From NCBI GenBank assembly GCA_027533455.1, contig JAPZUC010000001.1, positions 186,001 to 250,000 of the forward strand: 64,000 bases of DNA. The letters are read 5' to 3'. Position 1 is the first letter of the stretch; each line of letters starts with the position of its first letter. The position numbers were made by a program, and so were the translations under genes. This stretch comes from Porphyrobacter sp. GTDB lineage: Bacteria > Pseudomonadota > Alphaproteobacteria > Sphingomonadales > Sphingomonadaceae. Of this stretch, positions 1 to 6,854 are shown piece after piece. Below the pieces are notes generated by a model. It was given only the letters and a program-made list of their open reading frames with translations, searched no databases and was not told the DNA's origin.

Positions 1-295
1 GCACCGTCAGCCGGAACGGGCGCTGGTCAGTGCCAAGCAAATGCAGCTGCTCGAGTTCGGCGGCGGTGCGACTGGCGACCAGTCCCGAAGTGCCGGTCAG
101 CCGCGCAAGCTCCCAATCGTGGAACACCATCGGCACGCCATCAGCGCTCATCTGGATGTCGCACTCGATCCCCATGCCGCGCGCGATTGCGCCCTCGGCA
201 GCGACGAGAGAATTTTCGGGCGCGTCAGGTCCGTGCAGACCACGGTGGGCATATTCCCACTGCGTCAGCCAGTCCGGAGCGCGCCTTGCGGTCAT
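1..295 (-). CDS. Glycerophosphodiester phosphodiesterase family protein (partial, C-terminus outside window)
   Basis: The 98 visible residues give the N-terminal part of the GDPD TIM barrel: an AHRGLHG motif near residue 16 carrying the catalytic His-Arg, PENSLVA, then GIECDIQMS (metal-binding Glu and Asp) and the second catalytic His in MVFHDWEL, followed by RLTG. The family hydrolyses glycerophosphodiesters to an alcohol and glycerol-3-phosphate. There is no signal peptide, so it should be cytoplasmic. The start codon overlaps the stop of the RidA gene by 3 nt, so it is the last visible gene of a four-gene minus-strand operon. The C-terminal half is beyond position 1. Confidence 0.88.
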   Translation of the reverse strand, partial: MTARRAPDWLTQWEYAHRGLHGPDAPENSLVAAEGAIARGMGIECDIQMSADGVPMVFHDWELARLTGTSGLVASRTAAELEQLHLLGTDQRPFRLTV

Positions 296-747
296 GCCTT
301 GAGCGCGATCACCGCATCAACCTCGACCGCCGCGCCGCGCGGCAAGGCGGGGACGCCCACGGCGGCGCGGGCGTGCTTGCCGGCGTCACCGAACACCTGC
401 TCCATCAGGTCCGAGGCGCCGTTGGCGACTTCGGGCTGGTCGGTGAAAGCGGCGGTGCAGTTGATGAAGGCGCCCAGCTTCACGATCCGCTCGACCTTCT
501 CAAGCAGGCCCGCCGCTTCCAATTGCGCGACGATCATAAGAGCGCAGGCGCGCGCGGCAGCCTGACCATCGGCGACCGAGACATCGTCACCCAGCCGGCC
601 CTTGACCACCTGTCCATCCACGAAGGGCAGCTGGCCCGAGACATGGGCAAAGCCACCATGCACAACCACCGGCACATAGCTGGCAACGGGCGCAGCGGCC
701 TTGGGCAGGGTGATGCCGAGTTCGTCAAGTTTCGCGGCGATAGTCAT
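292..747 (-). CDS. RidA/YjgF family protein
   Basis: 151 aa, the usual size for a YjgF/RidA subunit plus a short N-terminal extension typical of the COG0251 subgroup starting MTIAAKLDELG. The arginine that binds the enamine/imine carboxylate in RidA is present in HARAAVGV, followed by the VEVDAVIAL strand. RidA proteins are cytoplasmic trimers that deaminate reactive enamines produced by PLP enzymes. ATG at 747 was chosen because it matches the family N-terminus; the frame stays open upstream into sequence of the preceding gene. The gene lies 2 nt after the HAD gene and overlaps the glycerophosphodiesterase start. The true substrate is unknown. Confidence 0.85.
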   Translation of the reverse strand: MTIAAKLDELGITLPKAAAPVASYVPVVVHGGFAHVSGQLPFVDGQVVKGRLGDDVSVADGQAAARACALMIVAQLEAAGLLEKVERIVKLGAFINCTAAFTDQPEVANGASDLMEQVFGDAGKHARAAVGVPALPRGAAVEVDAVIALKA

Positions 748-749
748 GG

Positions 750-1370
750 TCAGTTCTCCAGTCGTTCCAGCAGCCACGGCAAGGCCTCGTCCCAACGGTC
801 GATCCGGGCTTCGGCGTGGCCTGCCTTGTGGGCGCAATCAATGGCGTGGGCGATCATCGGCTCGCCGCACAGGTGCAGCCGAGTCACGTGCGGAGTGATG
901 TCGGCCACGGAAGCATGGTGCTGGGCCAGATCATCGATGAAGACCGCCTTGGTGGGCGCATATTCGTCGATGATTGCCTTCAACGCGGGGCCTTTCGGCC
1001 CCTGATTGGTGAACACGCGGGCGTTGATCCCGACCTTGGCAAGCTGCTCGGCCCGCGCATCGCGGTGAGCATCGACGAGGTTGGTGAGGATCACCACGTC
1101 GGCCTTTTCGGCCAAGGTGTTGATCCCCTCGACCGCGCCAGCAATCGGCATCTGCGAATCCATCTCGTTGTCGAAGAACTTGCCAAGCATCCGCCAGATA
1201 TCGGGCGGGGCGAGCAGTTCACCACTTGCTTGCCAGCGCAGAGCTTCGGCGAAATTGTGCCCTTCGAGGTGGAAGCTGACGCCCTGGCTCGCCTCCAGCC
1301 AGTCCTTGAAGGGTGCAACCATGTGCAGCAGCACTTCGTCGCAATCGGAGATGATCAGGGGGCGGGTCAT
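750..1370 (-). CDS. HAD superfamily hydrolase
   Basis: 206 aa. Recognisable HAD motifs in order: I, ISDCDEVL near residue 9 (nucleophile Asp and acid/base Asp two residues later); II, VILTNL near residue 95 (Thr); III, the Lys of GPKGPAL near 128; IV, the acidic pair in FIDDLAQH near 147. Members are mostly Mg-dependent phosphatases in the cytoplasm; the substrate cannot be told. The start ATG overlaps the end of the upstream DUF3572 gene, and the stop is 2 nt before RidA, so the genes are probably translationally coupled. Confidence 0.8.
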   Translation of the reverse strand: MTRPLIISDCDEVLLHMVAPFKDWLEASQGVSFHLEGHNFAEALRWQASGELLAPPDIWRMLGKFFDNEMDSQMPIAGAVEGINTLAEKADVVILTNLVDAHRDARAEQLAKVGINARVFTNQGPKGPALKAIIDEYAPTKAVFIDDLAQHHASVADITPHVTRLHLCGEPMIAHAIDCAHKAGHAEARIDRWDEALPWLLERLEN

Positions 1371-1642
1371 GCTGTAAGAGTGTCCTTGGCGGCGACCAGT
1401 TCCTCGGGCGTGACAGCCAGTGCTTCTGCCGCGCGGATCAGGTCGGGTTCGTGATTGGCGAGAAATTCGAGCGCCGAGGCGAGGATCATCGGTTCGCCCA
1501 GTCCGGCTCGTAGAGAATCGGGATCGAGGCCGGTAAGTTCAAGGTAGCGCGCAGCGCGGTCCTCGCTTTCCAGCACCCAGCCGAGCGCCGCGAGCGCGAG
1601 AACCTGCGGATTGGCGGGCTCGGAGGAGGGGCGAAGCGGGAT
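1367..1642 (-). CDS. DUF3572 family protein with no standard start codon at the expected place
   Basis: The sequence ARYLELTGLDPDSLRAGLGE followed by LEFLANHEPDLI matches DUF3572, a small alphaproteobacterial family often beside divK, as here. The only ATG/GTG/TTG in frame is the GTG at 1576, which would give 69 aa and remove the helix NPQVLALAALGWVLES that belongs to the family. The frame is open up to a TAA at 1664-1666. An ATC codon at 1642 is preceded by AAGGA at 7 nt spacing and would give 91 aa, the family length. I therefore mark 1642 as the likely start, possibly a rare near-cognate codon. Function is unknown. First gene of the minus-strand operon, divergent from divK. Confidence 0.6.
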   Translation of the reverse strand: MPLRPSSEPANPQVLALAALGWVLESEDRAARYLELTGLDPDSLRAGLGEPMILASALEFLANHEPDLIRAAEALAVTPEELVAAKDTLTA

Positions 1643-1696
1643 TGTCCTGTCCTTCGGGCGAAGTTAGTCGTAAGCAGGGCGAATGCGGGGCGAGCA

Positions 1697-2065
1697 GTGA
1701 CAAAGCGGATCATGGTTGTCGAGGACAATGACCTCAACAGGAATTTGTTTTGCGATGTGCTTAGGGCCAATGGTTTCGATGTCGAGCCTGTGTCCGAGGG
1801 CGACAAGGTGCTGGACACCGCGCGGGCGGTGGCACCCGATCTCATCATCATGGACATCCAGTTGGGCGGCATATCAGGCGTCGACCTGATCGAGGCCGCA
1901 AAGCGCGACCGACGCCTCGCTGGCATCCCTGTGCTGGCGGTGACCGCCTTCGCCGCCAAGGGCGACGAGGAGCGCATCCGTGCGGCCGGAGCTGCGGGAT
2001 ATCTCGCGAAGCCGGTCTCGATCAGCCCCTTCATGACCGCAGTGCGCGAGCTGCTCTCTCTGTGA
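1697..2065 (+). CDS. divK: Cell-cycle response regulator DivK
   Basis: 122 aa single-domain receiver with no output domain. The N-terminal acidic pair (VVEDND), phosphoacceptor Asp53 in IIMDIQL, conserved Thr in AVTAF and Lys105 in YLAKPVS are all present. In alphaproteobacteria DivK is phosphorylated by DivJ, dephosphorylated by PleC and, through DivL/CckA, lowers CtrA activity; ctrA itself is at 45.98-46.67 kb. GTG at 1697 is used since it gives the standard start MTKR before the first beta strand. It reads divergently from the DUF3572 operon. The pleD gene that often follows divK is absent. Confidence 0.9.
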   Translation: MTKRIMVVEDNDLNRNLFCDVLRANGFDVEPVSEGDKVLDTARAVAPDLIIMDIQLGGISGVDLIEAAKRDRRLAGIPVLAVTAFAAKGDEERIRAAGAAGYLAKPVSISPFMTAVRELLSL

Positions 2066-2134
2066 GGCGGCAACGCGGCGCGGCGAAAGCTTGACAAGCT
2101 GCATCATCCGCCGCTTTGCAACCGTATATCGCTC

Positions 2135-2148
2135 AGGGCGCCAGCCCT
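2135..2148 (+). repeat. Small hairpin upstream of acp-spt
   Basis: AGGGC-GCCA-GCCCT, a perfect 5-bp stem with loop GCCA, 24 nt before the acp start codon. The same core (GGGCGCCAGCCC) recurs just after spt at 3696-3711. Confidence 0.4.
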
Positions 2149-2171
2149 CCCCAAGGAAAGCACGTAGTCCC

Positions 2172-2414
2172 ATGACCCCCGCCGACGTCGACGCCAAAAT
2201 CCGCACTTTGATCGAACCCTTCAACAAAAAGGGCGTCGACATCGAGGATGCGACGACATTTGCCGGCGATCTCGAATTCGACAGCCTTACCGTGATGGAT
2301 TTTGTCGCTGAAATCGAAGATGAATTCGATGTCATCATCTCGATGAACCAGCAGGCGGAGATCGAAAACTGGGGCCAGCTCGTCGCGGCAGTGCACAAGC
2401 TGCAGGATAGCTGA
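2172..2414 (+). CDS. Acyl carrier protein dedicated to serine palmitoyltransferase
   Basis: 80 aa. The phosphopantetheine attachment site is Ser38 in EFDSLTVMD, a DSL motif in the usual place between helices I and II. It lies 14 nt upstream of serine palmitoyltransferase on the same strand. In sphingomonads a dedicated ACP next to spt carries the fatty acyl chain for condensation with serine, so the likely role is substrate delivery to the SPT encoded next door rather than general fatty acid synthesis. ATG at 2172 fits the family length; the reading frame upstream of it has no ACP similarity. Confidence 0.88.
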   Translation: MTPADVDAKIRTLIEPFNKKGVDIEDATTFAGDLEFDSLTVMDFVAEIEDEFDVIISMNQQAEIENWGQLVAAVHKLQDS

Positions 2415-2428
2415 TAAAGGCCGCTGCC

Positions 2429-3667
2429 ATGACCGAAACGCTCGCTCCCGCCCAGAACGCGTCGACTCCCGTCGACCTGCTGTCGAAGTTCGATCCCATC
2501 ATCCAGACCCGCGAGACGCTGCTCGCCGCGGGGGTGGAGGATCCGTTCAACCTCGTGATGGATCAGGTGCTCTCGCCCACCCGCGCGGTCTGCAACGGTC
2601 GCGACACGATCCTGCTCGGTACCTACAACTACATGGGCATGACCTTCGACCCGGACGTGATCGCGGCGGGCAAGGCGGCCATGGAAGAGTTCGGCGCCGG
2701 GACGACCGGCAGCCGCGTGCTCAACGGCACCTTCCGCGATCACCGCGATGTGGAAACCGCGCTCCGCGAATTCTACGGCATGGACCACGCGATGGTCTTC
2801 TCGACTGGCTATCAGGCCAATCTCGGCATCATCTCCACGCTGGCAGGCAAGGGTGATTACATCATCCTCGACATCGATAGCCACGCCTCGATCTGGGATG
2901 GCTGCGCGATGGGCAACGCCGAGGTCGTGCCGTTCAAGCACAACGACGTCGAAGCCTTGGAAAAGCGCCTCAAGCGTATCCCTGAAGGTGCCGGCAAACT
3001 CGTGGTGCTGGAAGGCGTCTATTCGATGATGGGCGATGTCGCCCCGCTCAAGGAAATGGTGCGCGTCTCCAAGGAAAACGGCGCGATGGTGCTGGTCGAC
3101 GAGGCGCATTCGATGGGCTTCATCGGCGAACACGGCCGCGGCGTCGCCGAAGAACAGGGCGTGCTCGACGATGTCGATTTCATCATCGGCACCTTCTCCA
3201 AAAGCGTCGGCACAGTCGGCGGCTTCTGCGTCTCCAACCACCCGAAGTTTGAAGTGATGCGCCTGGTGTGCCGCCCTTACGTCTTCACCGCCGCACTGCC
3301 GCCTGCGGTCATGGCGAGCTCCGCCACCTCGATCCGCAAGCTGATGCACGGTGGGAACAAGCGAGCACACCTCTGGGAAAACAGCCGCACGCTGCACAAG
3401 GGCCTGCGCGATCTGGGCTTCAAACTCGGCACCGAAACGCCGCAGAGCGCGATCATCGCGGTGATCATGCCCGATCTGGAACGCGGCGCGATGATGTGGG
3501 AAGCGCTCCTCAAGGAGGGCCTTTACGTCAACCTCGCCCGCCCGCCCGCAACGCCTGCGGGCATGACCCTGCTGCGCTGCTCGCTCTGCGCCGAGCATAC
3601 AGCCGAACAGGTGCAGACGATTCTCGGCATGTTCGAACGGGCCGGCAAGGCGATGGGGATCATCTGA
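2429..3667 (+). CDS. spt: Serine palmitoyltransferase
   Basis: 412 aa PLP-dependent alpha-oxoamine synthase that condenses serine with a C16 acyl thioester to 3-ketodihydrosphingosine, the committed step of sphingolipid synthesis. Visible residues: GTTGSRVLNG near 91; His152 in DIDSHASIWDG, which stacks on PLP; Asp224-Glu-Ala-His in VLVDEAHSMG; Schiff-base Lys258 in GTFSKSVGTVGG. Length and start match soluble sphingomonad SPT. With the ACP just upstream this marks a sphingolipid-making bacterium, which fits the Sphingomonadales. Other sphingolipid genes (ketoreductase, glycosyltransferase) are not in the window. Confidence 0.95.
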   Translation: MTETLAPAQNASTPVDLLSKFDPIIQTRETLLAAGVEDPFNLVMDQVLSPTRAVCNGRDTILLGTYNYMGMTFDPDVIAAGKAAMEEFGAGTTGSRVLNGTFRDHRDVETALREFYGMDHAMVFSTGYQANLGIISTLAGKGDYIILDIDSHASIWDGCAMGNAEVVPFKHNDVEALEKRLKRIPEGAGKLVVLEGVYSMMGDVAPLKEMVRVSKENGAMVLVDEAHSMGFIGEHGRGVAEEQGVLDDVDFIIGTFSKSVGTVGGFCVSNHPKFEVMRLVCRPYVFTAALPPAVMASSATSIRKLMHGGNKRAHLWENSRTLHKGLRDLGFKLGTETPQSAIIAVIMPDLERGAMMWEALLKEGLYVNLARPPATPAGMTLLRCSLCAEHTAEQVQTILGMFERAGKAMGII

Positions 3668-3695
3668 GCCCTTTGTCCGGCGGGAGCGGATGACC

Positions 3696-3711
3696 GGGGG
3701 CGCCAGCCCCC
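3696..3711 (+). terminator. Possible terminator hairpin after spt
   Basis: GGGGGC-GCCA-GCCCCC, a 6-bp all-GC stem 28 nt after the spt stop. It is followed by C-rich sequence and TTCCTG rather than a T run, so intrinsic termination is uncertain. It shares its core with the hairpin before acp. Confidence 0.4.
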
Positions 3712-3823
3712 CCTTCCTGAACCGAGACTGCCCGCCTGCCATCTGCGCGATCACAACGCACTTCTCCGCGCGCGCCCTCTTTGGGCCGTGGCGCGGATAG
3801 GCAGCGACATTTCCGAGTATCTT

Positions 3824-3874
3824 ATAACCATATTGGTTATTTATTTTGACATCGCGATGCTCTTCGGTTAGAAA
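3824..3874 (+). promoter_or_regulatory. Strong sigma-70 type promoter with operator-like palindrome
   Basis: TTGACA at 3846-3851, a 17-nt spacer, and TAGAAA at 3869-3874. Immediately upstream, at 3824-3840, is the perfect palindrome ATAACCATATTGGTTAT (7-bp arms around TAT). The position next to the -35 box suggests a repressor or activator site. Local AT content is high compared with flanking sequence. Confidence 0.6.
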
Positions 3875-3880
3875 CAGGCA

Positions 3881-3942
3881 ATATCGGGAAATGGCGATTC
3901 GCCACCAGGCGGCCCTCCTTCAGAAGCGCCGCCTTTTTTCGT
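3881..3942 (+). ncRNA. Candidate short transcript ending at an intrinsic terminator
   Basis: The promoter at 3846-3874 would start RNA near 3881. At 3907-3939 there is a textbook terminator: AGGCGGC (3907-3913), a 14-nt loop, GCCGCCT (3928-3934), and six T (3934-3939). The product would be about 60 nt. A short open frame through it joins the terminase reading frame, so the alternatives are a leader/attenuator for the GTA operon or a stand-alone small RNA. No known RNA family is recognised. Confidence 0.45.
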
Positions 3943-3962
3943 CGGTTGAGGGAGTGGTGCTC

Positions 3963-4405
3963 ATGGCCGATTCCGTGCCCATCCATTCCGCCGGTCCGGG
4001 CGGCATTGGCGCAAGCGCTTTCTCGAAACGCTGTCAGCCACATCCAACGTTGCCCGCGCAGCGGAAGCCGCAAAGGTGGCCCCCGATCGCGCTTATCAAA
4101 CCCGCCGGGACGATCCGGAATTCGCGCGCGCATGGCAAGCCGCCATCGCTGACGGTTATCTCAACCTCGAGATGGAGGTGATCCGCCGCCTGCGCGAAGG
4201 CGATCTGACGACGGCCAACGGCGACAAGTTCGACTTTGCCAACACGATCCGCCTGCTTGCCACCCAGCGCGACACGTCTGCGCGCGGTGCAAACCAGATC
4301 CGCGATGTGAGCGCGGCAGAAGTGCGCGCCTCGATTGACCGCAAGATCGAGGACATCCGCCGTCGCGTCGCCCGCCAGAAGCTGAGCGAGGGCAAACCCG
4401 AATGA
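3963..4405 (+). pseudogene. GTA small-terminase-like gene, frameshifted
   Basis: The ATG at 3963 opens with MADSVPIHSAGPGG, a normal start for this family, but the rest of the protein continues in another frame: RHWRKRFLETLSATSNVARA, then RAYQTRRDDPEFARAW and YLNLEMEVIRRLREGD to the stop at 4403-4405. The switch lies between about 3985 and 4015 and corresponds to loss of 1 nt or gain of 2. Without it the product would be about 147 aa, the usual size of the first gene of sphingomonad GTA clusters. It overlaps the large-terminase start. The downstream part could be translated only from the GTG at 4076. Confidence 0.75.
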
Positions 4406-4896
4406 AGGACGCCTCCCGCGATATCTTTGCCGACCGGAGCGAGGATGGTGCCAAGGTGCGCCGCATCCTCAGCAAGAAGCTGGACCAGACCGAGCGGAAC
4501 AGCTTCGCCTATCTCTGGGAATATATCGCCCGCACAGAACAACTGCCCCCGCCCGGCGATTGGCAGGCGTGGATGATCATGGCCGGTCGCGGCTTCGGCA
4601 AGAGCCGGGCCGGGGCCGAATGGGTGCGGATGGTCGCCGACGCCAATCCTGACGCGCGGATCGCGCTCGTCTCGTCCTCGCTGGCAGAAGCGCGGGCGGT
4701 GATGGTGGAGGGCGAAAGCGGCTTGCTGGCGATCTGCCGTCCCGGCCACAAACCGGTGTTCGAGCCCTCGCTTCACAGAATTCGCTTCGCCAACGGGGCG
4801 CAGGCCCAGCTTTTCTCTGCAGCCGAGCCGGAGACCTTGCGCGGCCCCCAACATAGTCACGCCTGCCGGGCAGGCCCAGACAGAATTATATGTTAA
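4402..4896 (+). pseudogene. GTA large terminase (TerL), 3'-truncated by deletion
   Basis: Residues 1-154 (to 4863) are true TerL sequence: an N-terminal helix region, the Walker A motif AGRGFGKSRAGAEWV near residue 60, VSSSLAEARAVM, and ETLRGPQHSHA, which in intact proteins is followed by the Walker B and nuclease regions. Here the sequence jumps into the DUF2793 gene in a different frame and ends with ten unrelated residues. About two thirds of the enzyme (normally some 420 aa) is missing, so no packaging motor can be made. Confidence 0.85.
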
Positions 4897-5269
4897 TCCG
4901 ATACTTAGCCTGCTTGACGCGCTGCAAGCACGGGTTGTGACCGCCTCCCAATCCGCACCTCCTGTGACTGTACAGGATGGTGCATGCTATCGCGTTACCG
5001 GCCCGGCCACAGGCGCGTGGACCGGTCACAACGATCAGATCGCTGTCCGTTTCGGAGGCGACTGGCACTTTGTCGCACCGGTCGAAGGGCTGGTCCTGTT
5101 CGATCGCGCGGTTGGGCGCATGCTCGTCTTCCGGTCTCAGTGGCGGCTTTCATCAGCGCCGGCTGAGCCTGCTGGCGGGACCTTGATCGACACCGAAGCC
5201 CGGGCAGCAATCGGCGCGATCATCGACGCGTTGCGGACGCTCGGCATCCTGGGCACACCCTCGCCCTGA
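4862..5269 (+). pseudogene. DUF2793 protein, last gene of a GTA cluster, 5'-truncated
   Basis: From 4862 the frame reads PAGQAQTELYVNPILSLLDA, then a domain with ATGAWTGHNDQIAVRFGGDW and HFVAPVEGLVLFD, ending in IDALRTLGIL. This is the DUF2793 domain found at the distal end of sphingomonad GTA clusters, where GQAQKE is close to the N-terminus. The gene has lost its start and first residues at the fusion with TerL. A fragment from the GTG at 4937 (110 aa) could still be translated, but no ribosome-binding site is evident. Confidence 0.78.
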
Positions 5270-5436
5270 CCGCCGAATGGCTGTTTTCCGGCCCTTTTGC
5301 GGTTGCATTTTTGCCTATCCGGCCTCGAGAGCGACATTCTTGCAACACCAAACGGGCATTGATTGCTTGCCTCGCGTCGGGGGAAAAGATAGAGACCGCC
5401 GGTGCCTCAAGTCTAATACAAAGGGGAAATTTCGAT

Positions 5437-6567
5437 ATGCGCAAACTCGTCATTGGAATGGCGATGGCTTCGACCGCGCTGACCACACCTGCCATGGCCC
5501 GTGATGGTCAGTGGTACATCCAGGGTGATGGTGGCGTCATGATCGTCGAAGACGAGAGTCTCGACGTCAACGGTGTGGCCGACAACGCTGCGGCTGACTA
5601 CGAGTCCGGCTTCGACTTCGGCGGCAGCGTCGGTTACGACTTCGGCGGCTTCCGCCTCGAAGCTGAAACCAGCTATCGCTCGGCTGATCTGACTGAGGTC
5701 ACTGCCGGCTCGCAGGGCCTTGCCCTTACCACCACCACTCGCTTCAACGACACCCGCGATGCGCTTGGTGAAGTCAACGCCCTGAGCTTCATGCTCAACG
5801 GTCTCGCTGACTTCGGCGGTGATGATGGTCTGCAGGCCTTCGTCGGCGGCGGTGTCGGTGTTGCCCGCGTCGACATGGACGGCCGCGTGAATGCCAACGG
5901 CCCGGGCGTCTGGAATGATTCGGACACTGGTTTTGCATGGCAGGTTCTCGCCGGCGTTCGTGCGCCGCTGAGCAAGTCGTGGGATGTCGGCCTGAAGTAT
6001 CGCTACTTCAACGCCCCGGACGTCAATCTGGTCGATCCGCTCGGTCGCACCCTTGACGCCTCGCTGAAGACCCACTCGCTGCTGGGCTCGATCACCTACA
6101 ATTTCGGTGGTGAAGCGCCGCCGCCGCCGCCGCCGGCACCGGTAGTGGCCCCGCCTCCGCCCCCGCCACCCCCGCCTCCGCCGCCGCCGCCGCCGCCGCC
6201 GCCGCCGAAGGCTGCGTGCAACACCGGGCCGTACATCGTGTTCTTCGACTTCGACAAGTCGGACGTCACTTCGGAAGCCGCGGGCATCCTCAACAGCGCC
6301 GTCACCGCCTACGCCAACTGCGGCACGGCGAACGTCATGCTGGCCGGTCACACCGACCGTGCAGGTAGCGCGAAGTACAATGAAGGCCTCGCCACCCGTC
6401 GCAACGCGGCGGTGACGACCTACCTGACCGGCCGCGGTATCCCCGCTGCTCGCATCACGGGTCAGGCCTTTGGTGAAACCAAGCCGCGGGTCCCGACGGC
6501 AGACGGCGTGCGCGAAGCACAGAACCGTCGCGTCGAAGTGACCTACGGTCCGGGCTCGGGCATGTAA
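5437..6567 (+). CDS. OmpA-family outer membrane protein with poly-proline linker
   Basis: 376 aa. Signal peptide 1-21 (cleavage after AMA), an OmpA-like beta-barrel about 24-225 with alternating strands (GGSVGYDFGGFRLE; VGLKYRYF; LGSITYNFG), a 30-residue proline-rich linker (228-257), and a C-terminal peptidoglycan-binding domain with FDFDKSDVT, AGHTDRAGSAKYN, RRNAAV and QNRRVEV. It anchors the outer membrane to peptidoglycan. The ATG at 5437 has AAGGGG 8 nt upstream; the frame is open further upstream but lacks a signal peptide there. It is monocistronic with a strong terminator. Confidence 0.93.
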   Translation: MRKLVIGMAMASTALTTPAMARDGQWYIQGDGGVMIVEDESLDVNGVADNAAADYESGFDFGGSVGYDFGGFRLEAETSYRSADLTEVTAGSQGLALTTTTRFNDTRDALGEVNALSFMLNGLADFGGDDGLQAFVGGGVGVARVDMDGRVNANGPGVWNDSDTGFAWQVLAGVRAPLSKSWDVGLKYRYFNAPDVNLVDPLGRTLDASLKTHSLLGSITYNFGGEAPPPPPPAPVVAPPPPPPPPPPPPPPPPPPPKAACNTGPYIVFFDFDKSDVTSEAAGILNSAVTAYANCGTANVMLAGHTDRAGSAKYNEGLATRRNAAVTTYLTGRGIPAARITGQAFGETKPRVPTADGVREAQNRRVEVTYGPGSGM

Positions 6568-6589
6568 GCCCAGCCTTCTAGGCTACAGG

Positions 6590-6621
6590 AAAAGGGGCCG
6601 GAGCAATCCGGCCCCTTTTTT
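6590..6621 (+). terminator. Intrinsic terminator of the OmpA gene
   Basis: Stem AAAAGGGGCCGGA (6590-6602), loop GCAA, then TCCGGCCCC and six T to 6621. It is A-rich on the 5' side, so it may work in both directions. The remaining 230 bp to the next gene hold nothing I can identify. Confidence 0.88.
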
Positions 6622-6854
6622 GTTGTCCGCTGCGAGCAGCCTGACCAGTCGCACGGCGCACATAAACCGACACCGCGCAAGTGGCTTCCGCTGCCTGAAC
6701 CGGGTTGAGCGACCACTATCGTCAGGACGCAGCCGCAGAGAGCGCCGAGCGTCGGCTCGGTCGCCATGCCCCCACGTGACTCGATGCATCAAGTGAAGCG
6801 ACAGGTGCCAAGCACATCCCGAGCGCGCGCAGCGCTCTGGCGCTTCGTCAGATC

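Noticed and set aside
2091-2130. TTGACA at 2091 as acp-spt promoter
   Set aside because: At a 17-nt spacing there is no -10-like hexamer, and TATATC is 28 nt away.
1874-3754. Long open frame (626 codons) on the minus strand across divK, acp and spt
   Set aside because: It lies opposite three well-supported genes, has no recognisable domain and low-complexity His/Arg/Ala-rich sequence typical of antisense frames in GC-rich DNA.
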